Assembly (NCBI GenBank): GCA_013823135.1
Contig: PNLP01000004.1
Coordinates: forward strand, 124,001 to 188,000
Direction of reading: 5' to 3'
Source of the DNA: Planctomycetaceae bacterium
GTDB taxonomy: Bacteria; Planctomycetota; Planctomycetia; Gemmatales; Gemmataceae
DNA length: 64,000 nucleotides
Positions 32,701 to 42,210 of the stretch are shown piece after piece. The notes under the pieces were generated by a model. It did not search any database. It had not been told where the DNA came from and worked only from the letters and a program-made list of their open reading frames with translations. The position numbers and the translations under genes were made by a program. Within the stretch, counting starts at the first letter, position 1, and each line of letters starts with the position of its first letter.

Positions 32701-33618
32701 TCATTTCTTGGGCAGTCGCTCCCACGCCAACCCCGGCTTATCCACGCGAAACTGCACGACCCGTTTGTGTTCCACTTCGGTGACATACGCTGTTCGGCCG
32801 TCAGGCCCACCGAAGCAGATGTTACTCGGTTGCTTTCCGAGAACGTCGATCTCCTTCAAAACCTTCCCTTCGAGTGACAGCTTGACGACCGTTCCCTTTC
32901 CGTAGCGAGTGATGTAGATGTTCCCGTCCACATCACATCGCATTCCGTCAAATCCGTGATCCTCAAATTTCTTGAGCAGTTTCTTTTCGCCGAGTGTGCC
33001 GTCTGCCTTGATGGGGAACGACCAGACATTTCGTTGTGCGCTCTCGTTGACGTAGAGCGTCTTTCCATCCGGGCTCACGTCAATGCCGTTTGTCGTGCCC
33101 ATGTCGGTTGCGATCTTCGTGATCTTTCCGTCGGTGCTGATTTTCCACAGTTGTCCGGTACTCTTGTCCCAGTTGGGATCGCTGGCGTAGAGCGTGCCGT
33201 CTGGTGCAATCGCCAGGTCGTTCGGTTGGTTCATGCTCGCTTCGTGTGCGAAGATGTCAATCTTCTTGGTCTTCGGGTCGATCCGAAGGATGTTGTGACC
33301 GGTGTAGTCGGCGACATACATCATCCCCTTCTTGTCGAATACGAGACCGTTCCCAACACTCTTTCCGGGGAGTTCCACAAACACTTCGATCTTGCCGTCG
33401 GGCGCTACCTTCGCGATGTCGCCGTTTTTCTTGAGGTTCACGACGTAGACGTTCCCCTCGGCATCGCACACTGGCCCCTCGATGCCAGGAGTAAAACTCC
33501 CCTTCTCGGTGAGTGGGTTCGCAACGAACAACTCGTCCTTGCTTTTCTCCTCAGCAACAATCCCGCAAGCGATTACACACACGATAAACACGGGAGCAGT
33601 CAGCACGGAACGACTCAT
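32701..33618 (-). CDS. Secreted SMP-30/gluconolactonase-like beta-propeller
   Basis: 305 residues from the ATG at 33618; signal peptide MSRSVLTAPVFIVCVIACGIVAEE. Six-bladed propeller with repeated D-G-x-x-Y/L-Y-V units (DAEGNVYVVNLKKNG, DKKGMMYVADYTGHNILRID, DGTLYASDPNWDKST). Asn and Asp residues typical of the SMP-30 metal site are present (GPVCDAEGN, TTNGIDVSPDGKTLYVNE). Probably a periplasmic lactonase or sugar-binding protein. Its neighbour, the sulfatase, also acts outside the cytoplasm. Confidence 0.82.
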   Translation of the reverse strand: MSRSVLTAPVFIVCVIACGIVAEEKSKDELFVANPLTEKGSFTPGIEGPVCDAEGNVYVVNLKKNGDIAKVAPDGKIEVFVELPGKSVGNGLVFDKKGMMYVADYTGHNILRIDPKTKKIDIFAHEASMNQPNDLAIAPDGTLYASDPNWDKSTGQLWKISTDGKITKIATDMGTTNGIDVSPDGKTLYVNESAQRNVWSFPIKADGTLGEKKLLKKFEDHGFDGMRCDVDGNIYITRYGKGTVVKLSLEGKVLKEIDVLGKQPSNICFGGPDGRTAYVTEVEHKRVVQFRVDKPGLAWERLPKK

Positions 33619-33698
33619 TTGTAGGAGCCTCGCTGTGGTGGGTGTTGGTGCTGGAATTCTCGGATGCGACTGATCGCGACGCAAGCACCAATAACGAG

Positions 33699-33730
33699 AA
33701 CGGGCGGCGAGTCGTGACTCGCCGCCCGTT
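33699..33730. terminator. Strong terminator hairpin
   Basis: AACGGGCGGCGAGTC / GACTCGCCGCCCGTT: perfect 15-bp stem with a two-base centre, placed 26 bases after the Tyr/Gly/Asn-rich gene and before the SMP-30 gene (both minus strand). Confidence 0.85.
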
Positions 33731-33756
33731 GCGTTACTGAGATTCCCACACGCAGA

Positions 33757-34188
33757 TCACCAGCGGCCGAATCGACGACCGCCATAGTAGGCACCCGAAG
33801 TGCCGACGTTCAGCCCATACCGCGGGCCACCGTAGAGGTTATTGTACCCCGAATTGTAAACCCCACCGTTGTAGTAACCTTGATGATAGTTACCGCCGTT
33901 GTAGTAGTTGCTTCCATAGGGACTGTAATAATTACTGGCATACGGCGATCCGTAATAAGATGAATTGACACCCGCCTGTATGACGCCGCCCGAAGGAATC
34001 ACGACGCCATTGGATGTATAAATGCCAGATGAAAGCACAGGCGTGGACGAATAGACACCGACGCCCGTCGAATTCGAATAGGTGGGATAATAAGCCCGAC
34101 CTCGACGGAACTGTGCGTCGGCACGCTCAGCGAAACCAAATGTGCCGGCAGCCACCGCTGCAACCACGGCAATAGTTTTAATGTTCAT
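33757..34188 (-). CDS. Small secreted Tyr/Gly/Asn-rich protein
   Basis: 143 residues. Signal peptide MNIKTIAVVAAVAAGTFGFAERADA. The mature protein has few acidic residues and is very rich in Tyr, Gly, Asn and Ser, with loose repeats such as YYGSPYASNYYSPYGSNYY and YNGGVYNSGYNNLYGG, ending in RRFGRW. The composition suggests an adhesive or surface structural protein, comparable to other aromatic/Gly-rich envelope proteins; no domain is recognised. The gene is flanked by its own terminator. Confidence 0.72.
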   Translation of the reverse strand: MNIKTIAVVAAVAAGTFGFAERADAQFRRGRAYYPTYSNSTGVGVYSSTPVLSSGIYTSNGVVIPSGGVIQAGVNSSYYGSPYASNYYSPYGSNYYNGGNYHQGYYNGGVYNSGYNNLYGGPRYGLNVGTSGAYYGGRRFGRW

Positions 34189-34287
34189 TGCGAATCCTCC
34201 ATTCCTGATGATGGCCCACTGGTTCGCAGCGGGTCGCTTGTCGAAATGAAGGGTTGCACAGTCCGTACCAAGAAGAATGAGAATTCG

Positions 34288-36528
34288 TCAGGTTGGGCTG
34301 TTTGGCTTGATTTGCTGGGCTAAACGCAAGGCCGCGACGTGAAGTTGTTCCCGCAATTCAGGGGAAATCTGGCTCAGCGTGGCCGGGTTCGAGAGCGCCA
34401 CGCACATCCCTTCCACAAATTGCGCGGCACCGTGCCAAATCGTGACATCCGCGGGCAAAGTGGCCGTGGGCAGCCCTGGAACAGTGATTTCCGGTGTCCC
34501 TTCTGCGCCGGGATCAACAAGCTCCCGCATTGAATCGAGAAAGCCGGAGCTGTTGACGGCCCCAAACGGGATTTCGTCGGCATCGCCTTCGAAGACCCCG
34601 GCGAAAAGCGCCTGCTTGGTTGATAACGTCCGAAGTACCTTCTCTTCAATGGTGCCACGCGTCACGAAGTTGACGACTCGCACAGGACGACTTTGCCCCA
34701 TGCGATGGACTCGCGCGATCCGCTGTTCCAGTACGGCAGGGTTCCAGGGCAGTTCCAGGTTGATGACCGTGTCCGCCGCCTGCAGGTTCAACCCCGTGCC
34801 ACCTGCATCAGTGCTGAGGAAGACCACACACGCCGGATCGGCCTTGAACCTCTCCATAGCTTCCTTCCGGTCCTTGCCAGTTAAACCGCCGTGGAGGACT
34901 GCGTACCCGATGCCGAGGCCATCCAACACTCGCGCCGCCTCGAAGATCATCGTCTCCCATTGTGAAAAGACAACGGCTTTGTGAGGCATCGGCGAAAGAT
35001 CTACCACATCGGCAGTGCTCGACGTGTTGCCGACGACCTCTGGGATTAACAGCTCGAACTCGTCAAGTTTGGGCGATATGCGAGTTTGCCTGTCGAACAA
35101 GTACAGGCTATCGCAGATCGTTCGCATGTTTACAACCGATGCGAGTATCCGCTTTCGATCCAGGTCAGTGAGGTAGTTTTTTTGAAGCAACCGGGCAAGC
35201 GTGATTCTTTGTTCTTCGTAAGGAGTGCGCTGCTCGGGTGCGAGTTCCACGAAGATGGTGTTGTCTGTCCTCAGAGGCAACTGGGTGAGCACTTCGCCAC
35301 GTGTCCGACGGAGGAAGATCGGAGCCAATCGCTCACGGATTTTGTCAAGGTTCCGGTAACCCTTGAGGTTCCCCTTTTCGTCGAGAACACGGTGCTCGTG
35401 TAGAAAGTGGAACGCGGGGCCGAATCGTCGTTCGTCGACAAACTGCACGATGCTATAGAGTTCCTCAAGCTTGTTCTCCAGAGGTGTTCCGGTGAGCACA
35501 ATTGCGTAGCGGCTGCGGAGTTTCTTCACCTCTTTGCTGGTCTTCGACTCCCAGTTCTTGATCCGTTGAGCCTCGTCAAGCACGACCAGATCGGGCTTCC
35601 ATGCGTTGATGGCCTCGCGATCCCGAACGACCTGTTCGTAGTTCACGAGTCGGTAAAAAGTCGGTTGTGTGTATTGGTCGCGGCGGTCTTCAGGACCACC
35701 TTCGATGATCTGAACTGGGCGGCCCGTGAACTTCTGGATCTCGCCTTCCCACTGGTATTTCACCGAAGACGGGGCAACCACCAGAACCTTCTGCACACCG
35801 CGCTCGCGTGCCAACAACTCGATGGCCGCGAGTGTCATCACAGTCTTGCCCAGACCCATGTCGTCGCCGAGGATGCTCCGACCTCGACACGCAAGGAACA
35901 ACGCCCCGCGGGCCTGGTAGTCGTACAGCGGAACCGTCAGCAGTTTCAGGTCGAGAGTCCCCGCGTCGAGTTGGGCAAGCCACTCCTGCTCGCGGGCAAG
36001 CATCTCCGAGCGCTCGATCTCGACACTGACGAATTCCAATGCATCCGAGAAGAACGTGACCGCTTCGGGAAGGCGTTCCACGTCGTCGGTAAGTTCCTGG
36101 TATCGCCCTTTCCCCGACCACAATCCATTCTCATCGAAATAGGAGTTGGCCAGGCGTGTAAGCTTGTCCGAGTTACGAGGTGGCAGGTGAATGCCAAGCG
36201 AGAGCTGTTCACCGTAGTGAAGGTAAATCTCGGGCCGTGTGACTGCGGCTTTCTTTTTCTGAAGGTGCGCTGGCAATTCATCCTTGAGTTGATCAAGCAC
36301 GGCTTCGACGTGCTTGCAGGTGCCAAGTGTGTTCGCCTTGAAATCGGGGCATGTGCAGGCGTTATCGCCCACTTCGAAGCCTCGAACGGTGACAGTGTAC
36401 TGCCCGCCCGAATCGGGATTCGTGATTCGGTAGTCGGAGAAGACGCGGTTCTTGCCGAGGTTTTCGATCTGAAATTTGCCCGCCTTGGCCCGCTGGCGGC
36501 GGATGTCGATTTGTTCCTCGCGGAGCAT
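34288..36528 (-). CDS. SNF2-family helicase with N-terminal SWIM zinc finger
   Basis: 746 residues from the ATG at 36528 (MLREEQIDIRRQRA). A SWIM zinc finger lies near residue 65 (CTCPDFKANTLGTCKH), followed by an SNF2 ATPase core: Walker A DDMGLGKT (about 223), LVVAPSSVKYQWEGE, DEAQ box VVLDEAQRIKN (about 315), LTGTPLENKLEELYS, and in the second lobe FLSTDAGGTGLNLQAAD and QRIARVHRMGQ. These proteins move along double-stranded DNA and remodel nucleoprotein complexes or transcription machinery (RapA/HepA-like). The role here is unknown. Divergent from the WD40 gene at 36674. Confidence 0.92.
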   Translation of the reverse strand: MLREEQIDIRRQRAKAGKFQIENLGKNRVFSDYRITNPDSGGQYTVTVRGFEVGDNACTCPDFKANTLGTCKHVEAVLDQLKDELPAHLQKKKAAVTRPEIYLHYGEQLSLGIHLPPRNSDKLTRLANSYFDENGLWSGKGRYQELTDDVERLPEAVTFFSDALEFVSVEIERSEMLAREQEWLAQLDAGTLDLKLLTVPLYDYQARGALFLACRGRSILGDDMGLGKTVMTLAAIELLARERGVQKVLVVAPSSVKYQWEGEIQKFTGRPVQIIEGGPEDRRDQYTQPTFYRLVNYEQVVRDREAINAWKPDLVVLDEAQRIKNWESKTSKEVKKLRSRYAIVLTGTPLENKLEELYSIVQFVDERRFGPAFHFLHEHRVLDEKGNLKGYRNLDKIRERLAPIFLRRTRGEVLTQLPLRTDNTIFVELAPEQRTPYEEQRITLARLLQKNYLTDLDRKRILASVVNMRTICDSLYLFDRQTRISPKLDEFELLIPEVVGNTSSTADVVDLSPMPHKAVVFSQWETMIFEAARVLDGLGIGYAVLHGGLTGKDRKEAMERFKADPACVVFLSTDAGGTGLNLQAADTVINLELPWNPAVLEQRIARVHRMGQSRPVRVVNFVTRGTIEEKVLRTLSTKQALFAGVFEGDADEIPFGAVNSSGFLDSMRELVDPGAEGTPEITVPGLPTATLPADVTIWHGAAQFVEGMCVALSNPATLSQISPELREQLHVAALRLAQQIKPNSPT

Positions 36529-36673
36529 CCTGCGTTCCCCGTGCTTCGTTCGGCGACACTCTCCATGATACACCGCCGGGAAAGAAGGCAGACACGGTGC
36601 GACCAATTTAGTATTACAATGTATTCCCAGGTTGTATTTCAGCACATAGCTTTGCAGCGCCGCGAGTATCCTG

Positions 36674-37660
36674 ATGTCTGAGAAGCCGGTTATCTCTTCG
36701 AATGGCCGGTATACATGGCCGGTCGCATTCCTCGCGGCCGTCGCGTTGACGAGTGTGCTCGCCTGGGCCTTCTGGCCACGAGGTCAGCATCGGGTTTCCC
36801 TCGGTGGCGGGAGTGGCGTCGTTCAGGTGGTCTCAGTGTCACCTGACGGGATGACTATCGCTGCAGCGGGCGAATCCCCCACCATTCGCATCTGGGACGT
36901 AGCAACGAACTCCACCCGATTCACACTGGAGGGTCATTCCGCAAAGGTAACCGGTCTTGCATTTTCGCCTGACGGACAGTGGCTTGCCACGTGTAGCTTC
37001 GACCACAGCGTTCGACTCTGGAAGGTCGCGTCTGGGACTCAGGCAACTGCCATAGATGCTGCCAAGAAGTCGGTCGAGTGTGTGGCGTTTTCACCGGACA
37101 GCAAGACATTGGCATCGGCCGGTGGCGACACGACCATCCAGTTATGGTCGGTCCCGGATGGAAAGCCAGTTCGAGTCATCAAGCGCCACACTCGCCGGAT
37201 TCAGTCGCTGGCGTTCCTGCCTGACGGGAAAACGCTCGCTTCCGCTGGCGATGACGGTCTGATCCAGTTGACCAACTGGCACACCTCCGCGCCTATTGGC
37301 ACGATCGCCACGGACAAGCATCGAGTCCGCGAACTCGCAATTTCGGCAGACGGTACAAAGATTGCGGCCGCACTCTCGGGCACTGGTTTGCGGTGGTGGA
37401 ACCTCGCATCCCGCACAGAATTGGCGAAGTTCGAGGCTGCGGGTGGAGCGTTGGCCATTGCCTTCGATCGCTCGGCGGTCCGAATGGCAAGCGCGCACGA
37501 GGATGGAACGGTCCGCATCTGGTCGGTAGTCGATGGCGGCGCAATTCGTACCTTCAAGGGCCACCATGGGCCGGTGTTTGGAATCGGGTTCTCCTCTGAT
37601 GGGAAAGCACTCATCTCGGCTGGTGCCGACGGTACCGTGAAAGTCTGGGACTTGCCCTGA
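36674..37660 (+). CDS. Membrane-anchored WD40-repeat protein
   Basis: 328 residues. A single N-terminal membrane segment (PVAFLAAVALTSVLAWAFWP, about 16-35) is followed by seven WD40 blades, for example VQVVSVSPDGMTIAAAGE with IRIWDVATN, and VECVAFSPDSKTLASAGGD with IQLWSV. The propeller is probably on the outer face of the cytoplasmic membrane and acts as a scaffold. No catalytic domain. Compare the secreted WD40 protein at 1924-2976. Confidence 0.82.
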   Translation: MSEKPVISSNGRYTWPVAFLAAVALTSVLAWAFWPRGQHRVSLGGGSGVVQVVSVSPDGMTIAAAGESPTIRIWDVATNSTRFTLEGHSAKVTGLAFSPDGQWLATCSFDHSVRLWKVASGTQATAIDAAKKSVECVAFSPDSKTLASAGGDTTIQLWSVPDGKPVRVIKRHTRRIQSLAFLPDGKTLASAGDDGLIQLTNWHTSAPIGTIATDKHRVRELAISADGTKIAAALSGTGLRWWNLASRTELAKFEAAGGALAIAFDRSAVRMASAHEDGTVRIWSVVDGGAIRTFKGHHGPVFGIGFSSDGKALISAGADGTVKVWDLP

Positions 37661-38078
37661 ACTGGGAGGGTCCAGACACACCACACGCGGTTTAGTTATC
37701 CCGATTGCAGGAGGTGAGCGCCGACGGAAGTGCGAGGCTGTGCGTGCCAATGGTTTCCGGAGTGCTCGGCAGTTCTGTGTGGCATGAAATGCCGTAGAAA
37801 ATCGCAAACGATTTGTTTGTCGTGTGATGCGGCGAATGGCATCGTTATTATATTCTTTCTTCCAGACAAGTCATCGCTTCCAGTACGGTTCCACGGATGG
37901 GTGGGAGTTTTGCGTGGAATCGATGAGAAGCACACATCCTGCTTGCATTCCAGCAAACGTTTACTCCGGAAAGCTATGGCACACACGAAGTACACTTCGT
38001 TCGAGAGGTGCGGTTGACGGAAGTCGCCCAGTTGAGGATGATTAGGGAAAGATCCTCGCGCCGCGTACTGACCAGCCG
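37661..38078 (+). other. Intergenic region upstream of FHA kinase
   Basis: 418 bases between two plus-strand genes. It is locally AT-rich around 37848-37865 (TTATTATATTCTTTCTTCC), which could hold a promoter. Short frames here do not look like genes. Confidence 0.35.
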
Positions 38079-39359
38079 ATGCTCATCACCTTCACCGTTA
38101 CGAGCGGTCCACTCAACGGACGTGCCTTCACGTTTGAAGGACACGATGTCTTCCTCGTGGGGCGCTCGCCCAATGCACACGCACGCTTCCCGGAAGACGA
38201 TCCGTTCTTTTCCCGAGTCCATTTTCTCGTCGAGGTTAACCCGCCGCGTTGCCGACTGACTGACATGGGTAGTCGAAACGGGACGTTCGTGAATGGCAAG
38301 AAAGTCGAGGTCGTGGACCTCGACGACGGCGATGAGATCCGTGCGGGGCACACTCGTATCACTGTTCGCGTTGAGCATCCGACCAGCCCTTATCCGAGTT
38401 TCCGTACCGATGCAGGCGAGACGCAGGCGGACCTCGATCTCCCGCTGAACTATGACCCCGAACAGCTCAAGGGTGTCGTTCGGAAGGAACCGACCGTTCC
38501 TCCGATTGTGATGCCAAGCAAAACAACTGGGCAGGACATCCCAGGCTACAGGTTCATTCGCGAAATAGGCCGCGGGAACATGGGCATCGTGTACCTCGCA
38601 AAGCGGGAACACGACGGCCTCCAGGTCGCAGTCAAGACGATCCACCCTGCGCAGGCCAGTAACCCGACGGTAACGGCACAATTTCTGAGCGAGGCCGACA
38701 CGCTTGGCCGCTTCGATCACCCGAACATCGTGAAGTTCCACGAGACCGGGGAGTCGGAAGGATTGCTCTACTTTGTGATGGAACATGTTGGCGGCACGGA
38801 TGTCGCGAAGGTGCTACAGGAACGGCCCCGGGTAGAATTGCGGACCGCGATTCGCCTTGCTATCCAGGTTCTCGACGCTCTGGCACACGCCCATGCCCGT
38901 GGTTTGGTTCACCGAGACATCAAACCGGCGAACATCCTCCTCGCCGAATTACCCGACGGCAAACGACAGGTGAAACTCGCGGACTTCGGACTCGCCCGTG
39001 TTTACCGGGCCAGCCAGATCAGCGGTTTGACTCACTTGGGCGACCTGGGCGGCACGCCTGCCTACATGCCACCTGAGCAGATCACGAACTATCGCGAAGT
39101 GATGCCTGCCGCCGACCAGTACAGCACCGCAGCGATGCTCTACCACATGCTGACGGGGAGTTGGGTCTTCGACCTTCCACCAATGCCCGGTGGACTCCTC
39201 ACCATCCTGAACAAGGAGCCGGTGCAACTGTGCGCACGCCGTCCGGATCTACCACCCGCGCTTGGCGAGGTGATCCATCGTGCACTGGCGAAGAAGGCTC
39301 CCGACCGTTATCCCGATGTCGTTGCGTTCCGCCAAGCGTTAGTCCCCTTCGGACGGTGA
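38079..39359 (+). CDS. Cytosolic FHA-Ser/Thr protein kinase
   Basis: 426 residues. N-terminal FHA domain (about 1-95: FLVGRSPNAHARF, FFSRVHFLV, DMGSRNGTFVNGKKV) binds phosphothreonine. A linker leads to a complete kinase domain (about 155-425): GRGNMGIVYLAK, VAVKTIHPA, HRDIKPANILL, LADFGLAR, GTPAYMPPEQ. Unlike the kinase at 5411 it has the full HRD motif and no membrane segment. The FHA domain could recruit it to another phosphorylated kinase. Confidence 0.92.
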   Translation: MLITFTVTSGPLNGRAFTFEGHDVFLVGRSPNAHARFPEDDPFFSRVHFLVEVNPPRCRLTDMGSRNGTFVNGKKVEVVDLDDGDEIRAGHTRITVRVEHPTSPYPSFRTDAGETQADLDLPLNYDPEQLKGVVRKEPTVPPIVMPSKTTGQDIPGYRFIREIGRGNMGIVYLAKREHDGLQVAVKTIHPAQASNPTVTAQFLSEADTLGRFDHPNIVKFHETGESEGLLYFVMEHVGGTDVAKVLQERPRVELRTAIRLAIQVLDALAHAHARGLVHRDIKPANILLAELPDGKRQVKLADFGLARVYRASQISGLTHLGDLGGTPAYMPPEQITNYREVMPAADQYSTAAMLYHMLTGSWVFDLPPMPGGLLTILNKEPVQLCARRPDLPPALGEVIHRALAKKAPDRYPDVVAFRQALVPFGR

Positions 39360-39460
39360 TTTTCGCTGGGCATTTGCGTCTGCGAGAGACGTTTCGTACA
39401 CTTCATCGCACTTTGACTGCCGACTCACACCACACCCTCTCGTTCCTGGAGTTTCTCCCG

Positions 39461-40534
39461 ATGAACCGTCGCGAGTTTCTTGCATCTGCTGCCGTCGCCA
39501 CAAGTGGCCCCCTCCTGCTTGGCATGACTCGCAAAGCTGAAGACCCGACCCCGGTCGTTGGGAGTGGGGAACACAAGTATCAGTGCATCCACAACTGGGG
39601 TGAGTTACCGAAGGACTATGCCTGGCAGACAACACACAATGTGACAACCGATTCCGAGGGGCTGGTTTACATCACGCATCAAGGTGTCGGCAAACAAATG
39701 GACACTGTACTGGTGTTCGATCCGAAGGGGAAGTTTGTTCGCTCGTTCGGCAAGGAGTGGCACGGCGGTGGCCACGGGATCGAAATTCGCAAGGAAGGCA
39801 GCGACGAGTTCATCTATCTGTCCAACACATGGACGCCGAAGATGAAGCTGGTGAAGACCGACCTCAAAGGGAAGGTGGTCTGGGAAAAGGGACGCCCCGA
39901 GTGCAAGGAATACGAACCACGGCCGGACGCGAAGGATCTCAAAAAAACCGTGAGTCCCAACTTCAACCCCACGAACATCTGCTGGCTCCCGGATGGCGGT
40001 TTCAACGTCGGCGATGGTTACGGCTCGAACTACATGCTGAACTACGACAAGGACGGCAAGTTGGTGAAGGTGTTTGGCGGCAGTGGTAACGCGCTGGGCA
40101 AGCTCGCGACCCCTCACGGTCAGTGGCTCGACACACGCAACAAGGAGAAGCCCGTGCTCGTGGTTTGCGACCGTGCGAACGCGCGGTTGCAGTGGTTCGA
40201 CCTTGAAGGCAAGGCTCTGTCGGCGTCCATCTCAAAGGAACTGGTGCTGTTCCCGGCACACGCCAAGACACACGGCGACGTGCTTCTTGTCCCGGATTTA
40301 CACGCCCGCGTGAGCATTCTCGACAAGGAAAACAAACCGATCGTGCATCTCGGTGACGACGCGGAGTGGCGGAAGAAGGTACTCGATGGGTTCAAGATCC
40401 GCAGCCAGCCAAAGGAATGGGTCGCCGGCAAATTCGTTCACCCGCACGACGCGTGCTTCGACAAGGACGGCAACATCATCGTGGTCGAGTGGGTTGCGAC
40501 AGGCCGTGTAACCTTCTTGAAGAAGGTTGCATAG
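39461..40534 (+). CDS. Tat-exported six-bladed beta-propeller (NHL-like) protein
   Basis: 357 residues from the ATG at 39461. The N-terminus MNRREFLASAAVATSGPLLLG is a twin-arginine (RREFL) signal. The mature part has NHL/6-bladed propeller units: SEGLVYITHQG with VLVFDPKGKFVRSFGKEW, GFNVGDGYGSNYMLNYDKDG, ANARLQWFDLEGK, and a closing KFVHPHDACFDKDGNIIVVE. Members occur beside secreted hydrolases in planctomycetes; ligand unknown. Confidence 0.82.
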   Translation: MNRREFLASAAVATSGPLLLGMTRKAEDPTPVVGSGEHKYQCIHNWGELPKDYAWQTTHNVTTDSEGLVYITHQGVGKQMDTVLVFDPKGKFVRSFGKEWHGGGHGIEIRKEGSDEFIYLSNTWTPKMKLVKTDLKGKVVWEKGRPECKEYEPRPDAKDLKKTVSPNFNPTNICWLPDGGFNVGDGYGSNYMLNYDKDGKLVKVFGGSGNALGKLATPHGQWLDTRNKEKPVLVVCDRANARLQWFDLEGKALSASISKELVLFPAHAKTHGDVLLVPDLHARVSILDKENKPIVHLGDDAEWRKKVLDGFKIRSQPKEWVAGKFVHPHDACFDKDGNIIVVEWVATGRVTFLKKVA

Positions 40535-40551
40535 GAAGGGTAGGAATGAGG

Positions 40552-40576
40552 AGGCGTGGCATGGACTGCCACGCCT
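40552..40576. terminator. Bidirectional terminator hairpin
   Basis: AGGCGTGGCA / TGCCACGCCT with a five-base loop, between convergent genes ending at 40534 and 40583. Confidence 0.75.
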
Positions 40577-40582
40577 GCACAA

Positions 40583-41335
40583 TCAAATAAGCTCTTGAAG
40601 CAACGCGGCTAGACGCTCAACAGCCATTTTCGCGTTCACCAGAACCTCGGCATGATCGAGCGTGCCTGAGTTGATGCCCGCAGCCTTGTTCGTGACGCAC
40701 GAGATTGCCGCAACTTCCAGACCCACTTCCGCAGCAGCCTCGGCTTCAAGAGCCGTAGACATGCCCACCGCATCGGCCCCACAGGCCGCCATCGCTCGAA
40801 TCTCGGCGGGCGTCTCGTAACACGGTCCTGTAAGTGCCGCGTAAATCCCGGCGAGTAAGTCGGGCATTCTCTTCAGTAAACCCGCCGAGTACGGGGTTCG
40901 CACGCCCGAGCCACTGGCAAGGGACTTCCAGGCATCACCCCCGACAAGCTTGATGTGCCCGCGGATCGCCATGAGCGAGCCGGGTTGCAGCGAAGGATGT
41001 AACCCACCCGCGGCGTTTGTGAGAACCAATCTCTTCACTCCCAGACTCGCAGCGATGCGGACGGGAGCAGTTACCGTCTCACGTGTGTGCCCTTCGTAGA
41101 AGTGGAGTCGCCCGAAGAACAAGAGCGCGGGCGTTCCATTCCAGTGACCCACCGCGATCCGGCTCTGGTGCCCCTGAACGGTCGTCGAAACGAGGCCGGG
41201 CACATCCACGAACGCGACACTGGCAGCTTCCTTGAACCCCATTGTGACGCCACCGAGTCCCGAACCGAGCACCACTGCGGTGCTCGGGCGGAGTGTTCGG
41301 GTGGCCGACTCGAACATCGTGAATGCTGCTGACAT
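40583..41335 (-). CDS. Purine nucleoside phosphorylase
   Basis: 250 residues from the ATG at 41335 (MSAAFTMFESA). Phosphorolysis of inosine/guanosine in purine salvage. Motifs of the trimeric PNP/MTAP family: VVLGSGLGGV, GHQSRIAVGHWNG, FGRLHFYEGH, LVLTNAAGGLHPSLQPGSL, GIYAALTGPCYETPAEIR, GADAVGMSTALEAEAAAEVG and SCVTNKAAGI. The protein is slightly shorter than the usual 270 because the N-terminal segment is short. It lies 41 bases after the cytidylate-kinase-like gene, a nucleotide-metabolism pair. Confidence 0.93.
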   Translation of the reverse strand: MSAAFTMFESATRTLRPSTAVVLGSGLGGVTMGFKEAASVAFVDVPGLVSTTVQGHQSRIAVGHWNGTPALLFFGRLHFYEGHTRETVTAPVRIAASLGVKRLVLTNAAGGLHPSLQPGSLMAIRGHIKLVGGDAWKSLASGSGVRTPYSAGLLKRMPDLLAGIYAALTGPCYETPAEIRAMAACGADAVGMSTALEAEAAAEVGLEVAAISCVTNKAAGINSGTLDHAEVLVNAKMAVERLAALLQELI

Positions 41336-41376
41336 GAGCCTAACGTGTCCTGAACATTGGGGACCTGACTTCCAAG

Positions 41377-42105
41377 TCATGCCCCCGGAATTGCGTCGAG
41401 ACCTCTCACCTCTTCCGATTCGCGGATCTCAGCAAACATCTGCTTTGTGCGTACGGCCCAACCAATGAATTGGGCCGTCCCCTCGATTCCCAGGCGCTGA
41501 GCATTCACGACCATGTCGTAAGCCGTCAGGTCGGTCGGATCACCACCGAGTGACGTCAAGTACTCCGCGCGGCGTTGGTCCCGTGCCCGTACCTCGATGG
41601 CAGCTTCTTCGCGACTCAACCGAAGCCACTGCGCGAAGTATGCGATCCGCGATTCCGGTGGCGCAACGATCCGAACGTGGATCGTTGTCTCGATAGGAAG
41701 CAGATAACCCGCACCTCGGCCGACAATCACCACATCCCCTCGGGCGGCCACCGCGAGGAGTAATTCGATCATCGCGAGCGTCCCTGGTTCAGCGGTAACT
41801 CGTTTTTGCCGCTGGAGTTGTATCAGGTGTGCTGCAGCCCATGCTTTGGAGCCGTTCGGGAGATCAGCGAGAAACTGCGCCCGCGCCGTGTCGTCTTCCA
41901 CCAAGTAGTCAAGAGTTTCGTTGTCGAAGACTTGCCAACCTAGCAATTCGCCGACTTTCTGTGCGATGGTTCCGCCACGCGCCCCAGCCTGCCGACTGAT
42001 CGCAACGACGAGGCCACGCGGACGTGTGAGTGGAGCGGACGCTTCCGGATCGCCTCGGTAGCCATGCGCCGGTGGGCTGGCAAAATCCATATTGGACGTT
42101 GGCAT
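41377..42105 (-). CDS. Cytidylate kinase-like protein
   Basis: 242 residues. Matches the cytidylate-kinase-like family (PF13189): P-loop region VVAISRQAGARGGTIAQKVG, then GWQVFDNETLDYL, VVIVGRGAGYLLP, and VRIVAPPESRIAY. The loop differs from canonical GKST, as is usual in this family. Biochemical activity is not established for most members; a phosphotransfer role on nucleotides is likely. Precedes purine nucleoside phosphorylase. Confidence 0.82.
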   Translation of the reverse strand: MPTSNMDFASPPAHGYRGDPEASAPLTRPRGLVVAISRQAGARGGTIAQKVGELLGWQVFDNETLDYLVEDDTARAQFLADLPNGSKAWAAAHLIQLQRQKRVTAEPGTLAMIELLLAVAARGDVVIVGRGAGYLLPIETTIHVRIVAPPESRIAYFAQWLRLSREEAAIEVRARDQRRAEYLTSLGGDPTDLTAYDMVVNAQRLGIEGTAQFIGWAVRTKQMFAEIRESEEVRGLDAIPGA

Positions 42106-42210
42106 TGGGCGAAACCTCGACTGACTTCATCGTCAGGTTGTCTGCAACGATGAAATAACTTTGGATGGAACTGATCTATGACCATCGCCTGGAAGACTGT
42201 GACACGTCTC

